64,000 bases of DNA from an uncultured bacterium (GTDB lineage Bacteria; Hydrogenedentota; Hydrogenedentia; Hydrogenedentales; CAILVY01). Shown here one piece after another: positions 15,811-24,600 of the stretch; position 1 is the first letter of the stretch; each line of letters opens with the position of its first letter. Where the stretch lies: contig CALEDJ010000015.1 in the NCBI GenBank assembly GCA_937951485.1, forward strand, positions 1 through 64,000, written 5' to 3'. The translations under genes were made by a program, and so were the position numbers. A model generated the notes under the pieces. It made no database searches and was not told the origin of the DNA. It worked only from the letters and a program-made list of their open reading frames with translations.

Positions 15811-17781
15811 ATGCCGGAAGCGAAAAGGGTTTCAGCGGACGTTGCCGCAGATGAGATGGTGCGATTGGCGCAGGAACGCGGCGACAGACTGGCGCATGAC
15901 CGTTATCAGGCGATGCGGCCGCAATGCGGTTTCGGGCAGTTGGGGCTGTGCTGCCATAATTGCAATATGGGGCCGTGCCGGATTGACCCGTTTGGCCAGG
16001 GGACCAGGGAAGGCATCTGCGGCGCATCGGCGGACGTGATTGCAGCGCGGAATCTGGCCCGCCGTGCCGCGGTTGGCTCCGCGGCCCATTCGGACCATGG
16101 CCGCAGTATTGCCATGACGCTGCTGGAAACGGCGCGCGGCCAGGCGCAAGGGTATTCCATCAAAGGACCGGCCAAACTGCTGGCGCTGGCGAAGGAGTGG
16201 GGGATTGCGACGGACAAGCGCAGCCTGGAGGAGATTGCAGAGGAGGTGGCGCTGGCGGCGCTGGAGGACTTTGGGCGGCAGGACGGCGGCCTTCGGTTTG
16301 TCTCCCGCGCACCGGCAAAGGTGCAGGCGCGCTGGGAAAGTCACGGCGTGATGCCGCGCGGCGTTGATCGCGATATTGTGGGGGTGTTGCACAGCACGAA
16401 TATGGGCGGATCCAACGAGCCGTATCATTTGCTCCGCAGTTGCGTGCGGGCGGGCCTGGTGGACGGATGGGGCGGCTCAATGGTCGCCACAGAACTGAGC
16501 GACATCCTGTTCGGCGAACCCGCGCCGCTGGTATCCGAGGCGAACCTGGGCGTACTTAAGGAGGATCATGTCAACATTCTCGTTCATGGCCATGAACCCG
16601 TGCTTTCCGACGCGCTGGTGGCCGCCTCGCAAACCGACGAAGTGATGGCGGCGTGTGAGGCGGTAGGCGCGAAGGGCATTCAGTTGGCGGGGATTTGCTG
16701 CACGGCCAACGAAATTCTCATGCGCCACGGCGTACCCATCGCGGGCAACCTGCTCCACCAGGAATTTGCCCTGGTCACGGGGGCCGTGGACATGATGGTG
16801 GTGGATATCCAGTGCATTTTCCCGTCGTTGCGCGCAGTGGCGGGCAAGTATCACACGAAAATCGTCAGCACTTCGCCCAAGGCCCATTTTGAGGGGTTCA
16901 CCCACATCGAGTTCGACGAACGCCGCGCGCTGGACAGTGCGCGCACGCTGCTGTTGACCGGCATCCAGAATTTTGCGAACCGCGACCCAGGGAAGGTGCA
17001 CATCCCCACGGACAAGTCGCCATTGATTGCGGGATTTACCACCGAGGGCGTCTTTGATCATTTGGGCGGGCGCTACCGGCCCTCGTACCGCCCGTTGAAC
17101 AACGCCATCATAGACGGCCGTATCCGAGGCGTGGTCGGCATTGTCGGCTGCAACACCGTGAAGATCACGCAGGACGAGGCCCATCTGACGCTTGCCAAGG
17201 AATTGCTGCGCCACGATGTACTGATTGTGCAGACGGGGTGTTCGGCGATTGCCTGCGGGAAGGCGGGTCTGTTGACTCCGGAAGCGGTGGAACTGTACGC
17301 GGGGGCCGGGCTTCAGGAAGTATGCGATGCGGTGGGCTTGCCGCCGTGCCTTCATTTGGGCGCGTGCGTGGACAACACGCGCATCCTCACCGCGTGCATC
17401 GAGATATGCCGCGAAGGCGGCTTGGGCGATGACTTTGCGGAGTTGCCGGTTGCGGGGGCTGCGCCGGAATGGATGAGCGACAAGGCGATTGCCATCGGGT
17501 TCTACGTGGTCGGCTCGGGCATCTTTACCGTGGTCGGCGATTCGCTCCCGATTATGGGCAGCCCCCGGGTTGCAGACTACCTGACGGGCGGCATGGAAGA
17601 GGATTTCGGCGCCCGATTCGCTTTCGAGCGCGACCCGCTCAAGGCGGCGGCGCTTATTGTCGAGCATTTGAACGCCAAACGCGAGGCGCTGCATTTGTCG
17701 CCCATGATCTACGAGCCGCGACCGGCGGAAACCCTCGGCAAGAGGTGGCGCGCCGGCGGCGTCGCACTGGCGGCCGTATAG
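15811..17781 (+). CDS. cooS: Anaerobic Ni-Fe carbon monoxide dehydrogenase, catalytic subunit
   Basis: 656 residues; ATG 15811 chosen for its AAAGGAG 7 nt upstream. It interconverts CO and CO2 with low-potential electrons. The N-terminus holds CGFGQLGLCCHNCNMGPC: C39 and C47 (D-cluster), C48, C51, C56 and C70 (B-cluster). C-cluster ligands are all present: H261 (GHEP), C296/C297 (GICCTANE), C335 (DIQC), C447 (GCNTVK), C477 (TGCSAIACG) and C519 (HLGAC). It heads a unit with a CooF-like ferredoxin and a NADH-dehydrogenase-like module, and is the only CODH in a window that also encodes AcsB, so it may serve both CO oxidation and acetyl-CoA synthesis (the AcsA role). First gene behind a sigma54 promoter. 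Confidence 0.96.
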   Translation: MPEAKRVSADVAADEMVRLAQERGDRLAHDRYQAMRPQCGFGQLGLCCHNCNMGPCRIDPFGQGTREGICGASADVIAARNLARRAAVGSAAHSDHGRSIAMTLLETARGQAQGYSIKGPAKLLALAKEWGIATDKRSLEEIAEEVALAALEDFGRQDGGLRFVSRAPAKVQARWESHGVMPRGVDRDIVGVLHSTNMGGSNEPYHLLRSCVRAGLVDGWGGSMVATELSDILFGEPAPLVSEANLGVLKEDHVNILVHGHEPVLSDALVAASQTDEVMAACEAVGAKGIQLAGICCTANEILMRHGVPIAGNLLHQEFALVTGAVDMMVVDIQCIFPSLRAVAGKYHTKIVSTSPKAHFEGFTHIEFDERRALDSARTLLLTGIQNFANRDPGKVHIPTDKSPLIAGFTTEGVFDHLGGRYRPSYRPLNNAIIDGRIRGVVGIVGCNTVKITQDEAHLTLAKELLRHDVLIVQTGCSAIACGKAGLLTPEAVELYAGAGLQEVCDAVGLPPCLHLGACVDNTRILTACIEICREGGLGDDFAELPVAGAAPEWMSDKAIAIGFYVVGSGIFTVVGDSLPIMGSPRVADYLTGGMEEDFGARFAFERDPLKAAALIVEHLNAKREALHLSPMIYEPRPAETLGKRWRAGGVALAAV

Positions 17782-17830
17782 ATAAGTGCGAATTGAATCT
17801 CCCACCAGCAAAGAGGGCATACAAGTTGTC

Positions 17831-18349
17831 ATGAAACAGATACTGGTCGTCAAGGCAGAGCGGTGCCTGGGGTGCAAGAGTTGTGAGATCGCCTGCGCCA
17901 TCGAGCACTCGAAATCGCAGGAACTGGTTGCGGCGCTGGGGGAATCACCCGCGCCGCAATCACGGGTGCGCGTGTTGCAGGGCGAAACGTTTGCCGTGCC
18001 GCTTCAGTGCCGGCAGTGCGAGGATGCCGCCTGCGTGGCGTCATGCCCGACGCAGGCGCTCCGGCGCGACCATGAGGGTCCGGTGGTGCTGGAACGCAGT
18101 CGGTGCATCGGCTGCATGTGGTGCATCGAGGCCTGTCCTTTCGGCGTCATCACCATGGACCGCAACAGCGGCGCCGTCGTGAAATGCGACCAGTGCTATG
18201 AGCGCGTCGCAGAAGGGAAAATGCCCGCCTGCGTGACGGCGTGCCCCACAAGCGCGATTGCCTGCCGGGACCTCGAGGCCGTCGTGGCCGAGAAACGCCA
18301 CGCCTATCTGGTACAGATAGAGCGGGCGGTGCGGGAGGAGGCGTCGTGA
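17831..18349 (+). CDS. CooF-like polyferredoxin electron carrier
   Basis: 172 residues from ATG 17831 (weak ribosome binding site). Sixteen cysteines form four [4Fe-4S] motifs: CLGCKSCEIAC, CRQCEDAACVASCP, CIGCMWCIEACP and CDQCYERV-x-PACVTACP. This is the HydN/CooF (DMSO reductase B-like) family. Placed 49 bp after cooS and overlapping the next gene by GTGA, it most likely takes electrons from the CODH D-cluster and hands them to the NuoEFG-like module downstream. Confidence 0.9.
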   Translation: MKQILVVKAERCLGCKSCEIACAIEHSKSQELVAALGESPAPQSRVRVLQGETFAVPLQCRQCEDAACVASCPTQALRRDHEGPVVLERSRCIGCMWCIEACPFGVITMDRNSGAVVKCDQCYERVAEGKMPACVTACPTSAIACRDLEAVVAEKRHAYLVQIERAVREEAS

Positions 18350-18846
18350 GCGCGGGGGAAACTGTGTCTATCGCGGCGGACACGCCCCGGCTTGAGGCCG
18401 TCCTGCAGCGATATCGCCGGGTCCCCGCATCGCTGATTTCCGTGCTGGAGGATTTGAACGAGGAATTCCGGTATCTGCCACGCCCAGTCCTCGAGCATGT
18501 CTCGATGGCGCTCAATGTGCCGCTGAATCAGATCTACCATGTGGCAACGTTTTACAAGGTGTTCAACCTCGCCCCGCAGGGCAAGCACACAATCTGTGTG
18601 TGCGAGGGGACCGCATGCCATGTGAAAGGGGCGGGGGCAATTATGGAGAAACTGCAAGAGCAGTTGCGCGTGAGCGAAGGCGGCACCACGGAGGACGGCC
18701 AGTTTACGCTGCGCAGCGTTCGTTGCCTGGGCTGCTGTGCATTGGCGCCCGCAGTCATGGTTGACCATGACGTACACGGGGAGTTGCAATTGGACGAAAC
18801 AGCGCGACTACTGTCGCGGTATGCGGACAGGCCCGATGATGCATAA
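18346..18846 (+). CDS. NuoE/HymA-like [2Fe-2S] subunit of an NADH-linked complex
   Basis: 166 residues; GTG start overlaps the previous stop (GTGA). A helical N-terminal part with LEDLNEEFRYLP and VATFYKVFNLAPQG is followed by a thioredoxin-like [2Fe-2S] domain with ligands in CEGTACHVKGA and RCLGCC. Same fold as complex I 24-kDa subunits and HydC/NfnA-type bifurcating partners. Works with the NuoF-like protein encoded next, which overlaps it by 11 bp. Confidence 0.9.
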   Translation: MSAGETVSIAADTPRLEAVLQRYRRVPASLISVLEDLNEEFRYLPRPVLEHVSMALNVPLNQIYHVATFYKVFNLAPQGKHTICVCEGTACHVKGAGAIMEKLQEQLRVSEGGTTEDGQFTLRSVRCLGCCALAPAVMVDHDVHGELQLDETARLLSRYADRPDDA

Positions 18847-20746
18847 GTGCCCTGAACAACTGGCAGCAGTCCGGAAACGGGCGCGCGCCCGCCAAAACCA
18901 TGCACGCCCCCGGATTCTGGTGGGGGCCGCGACATGCGGGCTCGCGTCCGGCGCAGGCCCGGTATTGGAGGCGTTGCGCGCGGCGGCGGCCACGGGCGCA
19001 GAAGAGATGGAAATCACAGAGACCGGCTGCAATGGGGCCTGTTACCTCGAGCCGATCGTCGAGGCGGTATTGCCTGGCAAAACGCGCGTAATGTACGGGC
19101 ATGTCAAGCCCGGGGATGCGCCCATGATCATCCAGGCGACGGTCAACGGGACGGTCTATGAAGAACGGGCGCTGTGCCGTGTGGATGCGGATGAAATCCT
19201 GCTTGAGGACGTCGTTGCGCCGTATCGCCGCAATGGCCTCGATGCCGCCCTTGAAAGAATTGTCGCCCGTGATGCGCACCCGTTCTTTCGAAGTCAACGC
19301 CACATTGCCATGCGGAATTGCGGCGTGATTGACCCTGCTTCCCTGGAGGAATATGTCGCTCGGGGCGGCTATGCCGGCGCCGCCAAGGCGCTGCTCGAGA
19401 TGCGCCCGGAGAGCATCATCGAGGCCATCAAGCGCTCCGGCCTGCGTGGGCGCGGGGGCGGCGGTTTTCCCACCGGCCGCAAGTGGGAGGCCTGCCGCAA
19501 GGCGCCCGGCGAACCCAAATACGTCATTTGCAATGCGGACGAAGGAGACCCGGGCGCATACATGGACCGCGCCATCATCGAGGGTGACCCGCATTCAATC
19601 ATAGAGGGCATGATTATTGGTTCCTATGCCATCGGCGCGCATCTCGGCTATATCTATGTGCGCCAGGAATATCCCCTGGCCGTGAGAAGACTTCGGCTGG
19701 CGCTGCAACAGGCCGAGGAGGCAGGCTTTCTGGGCACGGACATTTTCGGGTCGGGCCATGAGTTCACCATCCAGATTAACCGGGGGGCGGGCGCATTTGT
19801 CTGCGGGGAATCCACGGCGCTGATGGCATCCCTCGAAGGGCGGGTGGGCGAACCTCGGGCCAAATATATTCATACCGTCGAATTCGGACTGTGGAACAAA
19901 CCGAGTTGCCTGAACAATGTCGAGACTTGGAACAACGTCCCGGCAATCATTCAGCGCGGGGCGGACTGGTATGCCGGGATTGGTACGACAGGCAGCAAAG
20001 GCACTAAGGTGTTCTCGCTGGTGGGCAGCGCGAAGCGGGCCGGTCTGGTGGAAGTGCCGATGGGGGTGTCGTTGCGTGAAGTGGTTGAGGAGATTGGCGG
20101 CGGCGTGACCGAAGGGCGCACGTTGAAAGCGATACAGACAGGCGGCCCATCGGGCGGATGTATTCCGGCGACGTTGCTGGACGTTCCCGTGGATTACGAA
20201 AGCCTCGGCGCCCTGGGTTCGATGATGGGATCAGGCGGCCTGGTCGTCATGGACAACAGGACCTGCATGGTGGATGTCGCGCGATACTTTACCGCTTTCC
20301 TCAAGGAGGAGTCCTGCGGCAAATGCGTGCCGTGCCGCGAAGGCTCGGCGCACATGCTCGATGTCCTCACCCGCATTTGCGAGGGGGCCGGCCGGGCCGA
20401 AGACATTCCATTGCTTGAGGAACTGTCGGTTGTCATGACGGACGGGTCCCTGTGCGCGCTGGGCGGCTCGGCGCCCAATCCCGTCTTGAGCACGCTCAAG
20501 TATTTCAGAAATGAATATCAGGCGCATATAGATGAACATCGTTGTCCCGCGGGCGTCTGCAAAGCCTTGCTTACCTACCGCATCGTTGCCGAAGACTGCT
20601 CGGGATGCGATGCCTGCGTGGACGCATGCCCTTCCGGCGCCATCTCCGGCGACTATTCCGAGGCGCACGTCATTGACGAATCATTGTGCGCCCGATGCGG
20701 CCTGTGCGTTCCCGCATGCCCCCAAGGCGCGATTATTCTGCAATGA
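18836..20746 (+). CDS. NuoF/HydB-like flavoprotein subunit with C-terminal ferredoxin domain
   Basis: 636 residues from ATG 18836 (18839 is equally possible). Domains in order: thioredoxin-like domain (ATCGLASGA, GCNGAC; one cysteine fewer than the classic four), FMN/NADH Rossmann domain (GRGGGGFPTG near 205, ADEGDPGAYMDR), SLBB domain, [4Fe-4S] site SCGKCVPCREG near 493, and two C-terminal [4Fe-4S] motifs (CSGCDACVDACP, CARCGLCVPACP). This layout matches the NADH-binding subunit of HydABC/HymABC-type complexes. In this operon it would link CODH-derived ferredoxin electrons to NAD(H), possibly by bifurcation. Confidence 0.92.
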   Translation: MMHKCPEQLAAVRKRARARQNHARPRILVGAATCGLASGAGPVLEALRAAAATGAEEMEITETGCNGACYLEPIVEAVLPGKTRVMYGHVKPGDAPMIIQATVNGTVYEERALCRVDADEILLEDVVAPYRRNGLDAALERIVARDAHPFFRSQRHIAMRNCGVIDPASLEEYVARGGYAGAAKALLEMRPESIIEAIKRSGLRGRGGGGFPTGRKWEACRKAPGEPKYVICNADEGDPGAYMDRAIIEGDPHSIIEGMIIGSYAIGAHLGYIYVRQEYPLAVRRLRLALQQAEEAGFLGTDIFGSGHEFTIQINRGAGAFVCGESTALMASLEGRVGEPRAKYIHTVEFGLWNKPSCLNNVETWNNVPAIIQRGADWYAGIGTTGSKGTKVFSLVGSAKRAGLVEVPMGVSLREVVEEIGGGVTEGRTLKAIQTGGPSGGCIPATLLDVPVDYESLGALGSMMGSGGLVVMDNRTCMVDVARYFTAFLKEESCGKCVPCREGSAHMLDVLTRICEGAGRAEDIPLLEELSVVMTDGSLCALGGSAPNPVLSTLKYFRNEYQAHIDEHRCPAGVCKALLTYRIVAEDCSGCDACVDACPSGAISGDYSEAHVIDESLCARCGLCVPACPQGAIILQ

Positions 20747-20759
20747 TGAAGGCGAGAAT

Positions 20760-21599
20760 ATGCATCAGATGAATCCTGTGAATTTCTCGATTAATGGTCG
20801 GCCAATGCGCGCAGCGCCAGGGGAAACGGTGCTGAGCGTCGCCCGCCGCAACGATATTCCCATCCCCACCCTCTGCCATCACGAGGCGCTTACGTCCCAG
20901 GGATCATGCCGGCTGTGCGTGGTCGAGGTGTCCTGGGGCGACCGATCCAAACTAGTCACGTCATGCATTTATACGCCTTACGAGGAAGACCGCATCGAAA
21001 CAGACACGCCCCGCGTTCGCACGCTTCGACGACTGGTGATTGAACTGTTGTTGGCGCGATGCCCGAACGTGGACGTGCTCCAACGGCTGGGCTGGGAATA
21101 CGGCGTGAAGCCTGGACGCCTGGCGCCTGAAGATGGGCGCGGAAAGGAACGCTGTATCCTCTGCGGCTTGTGTGTGCGCGTATGCGATGAGGTGGTGGGG
21201 CAACACGCCATCGGCTATGAAGGGCGTGGGGTGGAGCGGCGCATTACAACGCCATTCAACGATCATGCGGCGGCGTGCATTGGATGCGGCGCATGCGTAT
21301 ATGTCTGCCCGACAAGCGCGCTGCACTATGAAGACGTGGAAAACGTGCGCATTATGAAGGAGTTTCAAACCAGGGTGGAACTTGCGCAATGCCGACAGTG
21401 CGGACGTCGGTATGCGCCGGCTGTGTTGATTGAGAAAGTGACACGATGCGCGCAAACCAAGGAAGATGACCGGCACCTGTGCCCGGCTTGCCGCCGTCGC
21501 ACATTTGCAGAACGAATGTCAGCATGGATGCAAAAGCAACTGCCGGATGCCCGCGCCAACGGTGACCGTCTGGACGTGACAACACGCGCAGGAGGCTAG
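20760..21599 (+). CDS. NuoG/HoxU-like Fe-S subunit without a catalytic domain
   Basis: 279 residues. N-terminal [2Fe-2S] domain (CHHEALTSQGSCRLC and a later C), then two [4Fe-4S] motifs (CILCGLCVRVCD, CIGCGACVYVCP). The C-terminus is an extra zinc-ribbon-like part (CRQCG ... CAQ ... CPACRRR). There is no molybdopterin or H-cluster domain, so it is an electron-wiring subunit like HoxU or the short HydA-linked forms. With the NuoE/NuoF pair upstream it makes a three-subunit diaphorase next to CODH. Confidence 0.88.
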   Translation: MHQMNPVNFSINGRPMRAAPGETVLSVARRNDIPIPTLCHHEALTSQGSCRLCVVEVSWGDRSKLVTSCIYTPYEEDRIETDTPRVRTLRRLVIELLLARCPNVDVLQRLGWEYGVKPGRLAPEDGRGKERCILCGLCVRVCDEVVGQHAIGYEGRGVERRITTPFNDHAAACIGCGACVYVCPTSALHYEDVENVRIMKEFQTRVELAQCRQCGRRYAPAVLIEKVTRCAQTKEDDRHLCPACRRRTFAERMSAWMQKQLPDARANGDRLDVTTRAGG

Positions 21600-21846
21600 C
21601 GGTCCCCCGACAGGTTATTACTATTCCAATCCAATCGGTATCGCCCGTGGACAATGACTGAAACTGCTGAGAACACCCGGCATCATTCTTCTCTTCATCG
21701 TATGGTGGCCATTGTTCCCGTCTTCCCCACCTCAACTCGAAGAAGCATCGGACTGCACGCGCGCATGCGATGTTCTCCTTTTTGGGTCCGTTTATTTTAT
21801 AACAGTCTGCGAAGTTCGAATGGTGTGAAGTTCTTGGCTTGTTTTT
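21600..21846. other. Gene-free spacer after the CODH unit
   Basis: No supported gene, clear terminator or tRNA is seen in this stretch between the NuoG-like stop and the repeats that precede the regulator gene. AT content rises markedly after about 21790. Confidence 0.5.
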
Positions 21847-21941
21847 CGCACTAAAGTGTAGTAACTTTTTTGGTTGCGGTGGATGTTCTTTGAAAAATGC
21901 GAATCTCAGGATATGCATCTCGCTTAAAAGTGCAGTAATCT
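21847..21941. promoter_or_regulatory. Two similar 21-bp direct repeats upstream of the response regulator gene
   Basis: CGCACTAAAGTGTAGTAAC (21847-21865) and CGCTTAAAAGTGCAGTAAT (21921-21939) share the core AAAGTGYAGTAA, with starts 74 bp apart, in the 400-bp gap before the regulator. They differ from the sigma54 enhancer dyads, so another factor may control the regulator gene. An AT-rich stretch at 21941-21965 probably holds the -10 region. Confidence 0.4.
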
Positions 21942-21996
21942 GATAGAATATATGTAAAATATCTATTGCAAAGGCCCCTGCAAGAGGATAACCGAC

Positions 21997-23373
21997 GTGA
22001 AGATTCTGTTGATTGATGATGAAAAGATCAAGCGCATGGCCTTGGGGGATGACTTGGCCGACGCGGGCTACACGGTTTGCGCGGTGCCAAACGCGGAAGC
22101 GGGGATGGCCTGTCTTGAGAAGCAGGAGTTTGATGTGGTGATAACCGACCTTCGGATGAACGGCATGGACGGGTTGACCTTTCTGAAGAAGGTCAAGGCG
22201 GATCACCCGGAGATCGAAGTCGTGATGATCACCGCCTATGCCACCGTTGACAATGCGGTGGAGGCGATGAAGATTGGCGCCTTTGACTATATAACGAAAC
22301 CTTTCGAGAGCGCCAAACTGATTCTGGTTCTTGAGAAGATTGCCAGGATAAAGGAATTGACGCGGGAGAACACGGATCTTCGCGCCGAACTGGCCCGTGC
22401 CACGCGGCATGGCGAAATCATTGGACAGAGCGAGGCGATGCGGGATGCTTTTGAATTGCTGCAAACCGCGATCCAGGGGGAGGCGCCCATCCTCCTATGC
22501 GGTGAAACGGGCACCGGCAAGGAATTATTTGCCGAAGCCATTCACAGATACGGCCCCCGCAAGAACGCCCCCTTCATACGCGTCAGTTGCGCGGCCTTGT
22601 CCCAGCAGCTGATGGAAAGCGAGTTGTTCGGCCATGAACGGGGCGCCTTCACGGGCGCCATGGACGAGAAGCCGGGGCGCTTCGAATTGGCCAATAAAGG
22701 GACCCTGTTCCTCGATGAAATTGACGATATCCCGTTGGACATCCAAGTCAAATTGTTGCGCGTACTGGATGGCATGCCCTTTGAACGCGTCGGGGGCGTC
22801 CGCTCCATCGTCACGGATGTGCGCATTGTGGCGGCGACGAAAGTGGACTTGAAATCCAAGGTGGACGCGGGCGCGTTCAGGATTGACCTCTACTTCCGGT
22901 TGAATGTGTTTCCGATCTGGATACCGCCCCTCCGCGAGCGCAAGGAAGATATCCCGCTGCTTTTCAACCATTTCCTGGACAAATACCGAAAGTCGCACGA
23001 ACCGCTTGAGGTGAGTGAAGAAGCCATGGCCCTGTTGTGGGATCATTCCTGGCCGGGCAACGTGCGGGAACTGCAGAACGTCACACGGCGCATCCTGATG
23101 GGATTGGGCAATCGCACCCGGATTCTGCCGCAGGACATACCTGCGGATTTGCGGCAAATTTCGGGCAAAACCGCCACCGCCAGGCCCAATACGTTCTACG
23201 AGGTGATCAGGGACGTCGAACGAGACATGCTTGAGAAAGCGCTTGAAACGGCGCAAGGCAACCAGAGTAGAGCAGCCGCCGCGCTTGGGCTGAAACTGTC
23301 CACATTCCGCGACAAACTGGCGAAGCACGGCATGTTGCATGTCGGCAGCGAAGCGGCCGCCCTGGACGCCTGA
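21997..23373 (+). CDS. NtrC-family sigma54-dependent response regulator
   Basis: 458 residues; GTG start with AGAGGA 8 nt upstream. Receiver domain 1-120 with acidic pocket D7/D8, phospho-acceptor D51 (VITDLRMNGMDG) and K104 (TKPF). AAA+ domain about 143-370 with Walker A GETGTGKE and the sigma54-contacting loop GAFTGA at 216-221. C-terminal Fis-type helix-turn-helix near 415-450 (NQSRAAAALGLKLSTFRDKL). It activates sigma54 RNA polymerase by looping from distant sites. It is the only such regulator here and lies between the first two sigma54-driven Wood-Ljungdahl units. The likely partner kinase is at 44152-45462. Confidence 0.95.
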   Translation: MKILLIDDEKIKRMALGDDLADAGYTVCAVPNAEAGMACLEKQEFDVVITDLRMNGMDGLTFLKKVKADHPEIEVVMITAYATVDNAVEAMKIGAFDYITKPFESAKLILVLEKIARIKELTRENTDLRAELARATRHGEIIGQSEAMRDAFELLQTAIQGEAPILLCGETGTGKELFAEAIHRYGPRKNAPFIRVSCAALSQQLMESELFGHERGAFTGAMDEKPGRFELANKGTLFLDEIDDIPLDIQVKLLRVLDGMPFERVGGVRSIVTDVRIVAATKVDLKSKVDAGAFRIDLYFRLNVFPIWIPPLRERKEDIPLLFNHFLDKYRKSHEPLEVSEEAMALLWDHSWPGNVRELQNVTRRILMGLGNRTRILPQDIPADLRQISGKTATARPNTFYEVIRDVERDMLEKALETAQGNQSRAAAALGLKLSTFRDKLAKHGMLHVGSEAAALDA

Positions 23374-23466
23374 ACCGTGGATGGCCGACAACCCGTGGGC
23401 CGCTCGAAAAAGCGGCATATGAGGAAGCGCCCCGTTGCCTCTCCCTTTTCCCGGATGCGCATTCAT

Positions 23467-23503
23467 TTGCGGGATACCGCATTTTGTATGGGGTATCCCG
23501 CAA
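23467..23503. promoter_or_regulatory. Paired enhancer-like dyads upstream of the cooC-acsD unit
   Basis: TTGCGG-GATA-CCGCAT (23467-23482) and ATGGGG-TATC-CCGCAA (23488-23503) start 21 bp apart. Together they also form a long inverted repeat (TTGCGGGATACC against GGTATCCCGCAA, 12 of 12). They lie 162-198 bp upstream of the sigma54 promoter at 23665, just downstream of the regulator gene itself. Aside from these sites and the promoter, 23374-23826 holds no gene. Confidence 0.75.
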
Positions 23504-23662
23504 CTTCCAGCCGGACAAACGCCCGTATCGTTCACTTATAAAGCGCGGATGCTCTGGCTTTTCGAGTTCTCTGCCCGCAAATCTTTCTCAGAACACGCAA
23601 CATTCCCGCTATTCAGGGTCCTACCGGGGCGGGGGTGGCGTTTTTTTTGCCCCCGCGCTGCA

Positions 23663-23680
23663 CGGGCACAGGAGTTGCTA
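23663..23680 (+). promoter_or_regulatory. Sigma54 (-24/-12) promoter of the cooC-acsD-fhs-hdr-met unit
   Basis: GGCACAGGAGTTGCT with GG at 23665-23666 and GC at 23677-23678. The start site would be near 23690, about 137 nt before the cooC ATG at 23827. Confidence 0.8.
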
Positions 23681-23826
23681 TACACCATGCAAGGCGTCCC
23701 GGATGGCCCTGTTTGCGGCATCTCGCAGATGGACGCCCAGGGAAGAAGCGCTGATGAACGGTCCGTGGGCAGGCGCGGCATGGTGAATGAGAATTGCGGC
23801 GGTTCAACGCCGGACAGGAGTAATGG

Positions 23827-24600
23827 ATGAACCCTTTGATCGCGGTGGTAGGCAAAGGCGGCACAGGCAAGAGCACCGTGTCTTCTGTACTGGTGCGCCT
23901 GTTGATGGAACATGGCGAACGTCCGGTGCTTGCGGTGGATGCGGACCCCAACAATACCCTGGCGCCTTTTCTGGGCGTGAGTTGCAGCAGGACCATTGGC
24001 GAGATTCGCGACGAGGTGCTCGCGGAAAAGGAGAAGAGCACCGGGATTCCCAAGGAGCGATTGTTGGAGATGAAGGTTGAGGAGTGTCTTCAGGAATCTG
24101 AGGGTTTTGACCTGCTGACCATGGGGCGATCCGAAGGTCCCGGGTGTTATTGCTACGTGAACAACCTCCTGCGCGGCGCCATGGCGCGGCTGCGCGCCAA
24201 TTACCGCGCCACGGTGGTGGACAACGCGGCGGGCATGGAACACCTGTCGCGCATGAACAACAAGACGATTGATTGCATGGTGCTGGTGTGCGAACCCACG
24301 TCGGTGAGCGCACGGGCGGCTGTGCGAATCAACGCCCTTGCGGACAGTCTGCATGTGGAGGTTGCGCGCCGGGTGTTGGTCTGGAACAAGGTCGAGGGAT
24401 GGGAGCCGCCGGAGAACGTGCGCGCGCTGGCGGGTGAAGAACGATTTGACGATGTCGTGGTGTTGCCGGCGGATGCGGAAATCGCCCGCCTTTCCATCGA
24501 GGAGAAAAGCGTGCTGAAAATTGCGATCCCAGACGCTTTTTCGACGCTGCTGCACGCCTGCGTACAGCATTTAACGCTCGCGGGAGAAAAAAGGTCATGA
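23827..24600 (+). CDS. cooC: CooC-type nickel-insertion ATPase
   Basis: 257 residues, AGGAG 7 nt before ATG. Deviant Walker A GKGGTGKST at 9-17, switch DADPNN, and the dimer metal-binding CxC in GPGCYCYVNN, all typical of CooC/AcsF MinD-like ATPases that load Ni into CODH or acetyl-CoA synthase. It overlaps acsD by 4 bp (ATGA). A second member is encoded at 45506-46282, so one may serve CooS and the other AcsB; which is which cannot be told from sequence alone. Confidence 0.9.
   Translation: MNPLIAVVGKGGTGKSTVSSVLVRLLMEHGERPVLAVDADPNNTLAPFLGVSCSRTIGEIRDEVLAEKEKSTGIPKERLLEMKVEECLQESEGFDLLTMGRSEGPGCYCYVNNLLRGAMARLRANYRATVVDNAAGMEHLSRMNNKTIDCMVLVCEPTSVSARAAVRINALADSLHVEVARRVLVWNKVEGWEPPENVRALAGEERFDDVVVLPADAEIARLSIEEKSVLKIAIPDAFSTLLHACVQHLTLAGEKRS

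Noticed and set aside
15811-17781. Apparent loss of the last C-cluster cysteine of CooS, since the final 120 residues contain none
   Set aside because: Spacing against known CODHs shows that C447, C477 and C519 are the last three ligands (the loop before HLGAC is about 8 residues shorter here). All six C-cluster ligands are present.
23629-23656. Terminator-like GCGGGGG/CCCCCGC hairpin with a T-run
   Set aside because: The T-run lies in the loop, not after the stem, so it would not act as an intrinsic terminator.
23690-23826. Cobalamin riboswitch in the leaders of the corrinoid-protein units (also 46638-46807)
   Set aside because: I could not find the conserved B12-box or the expected long stem set in either leader.
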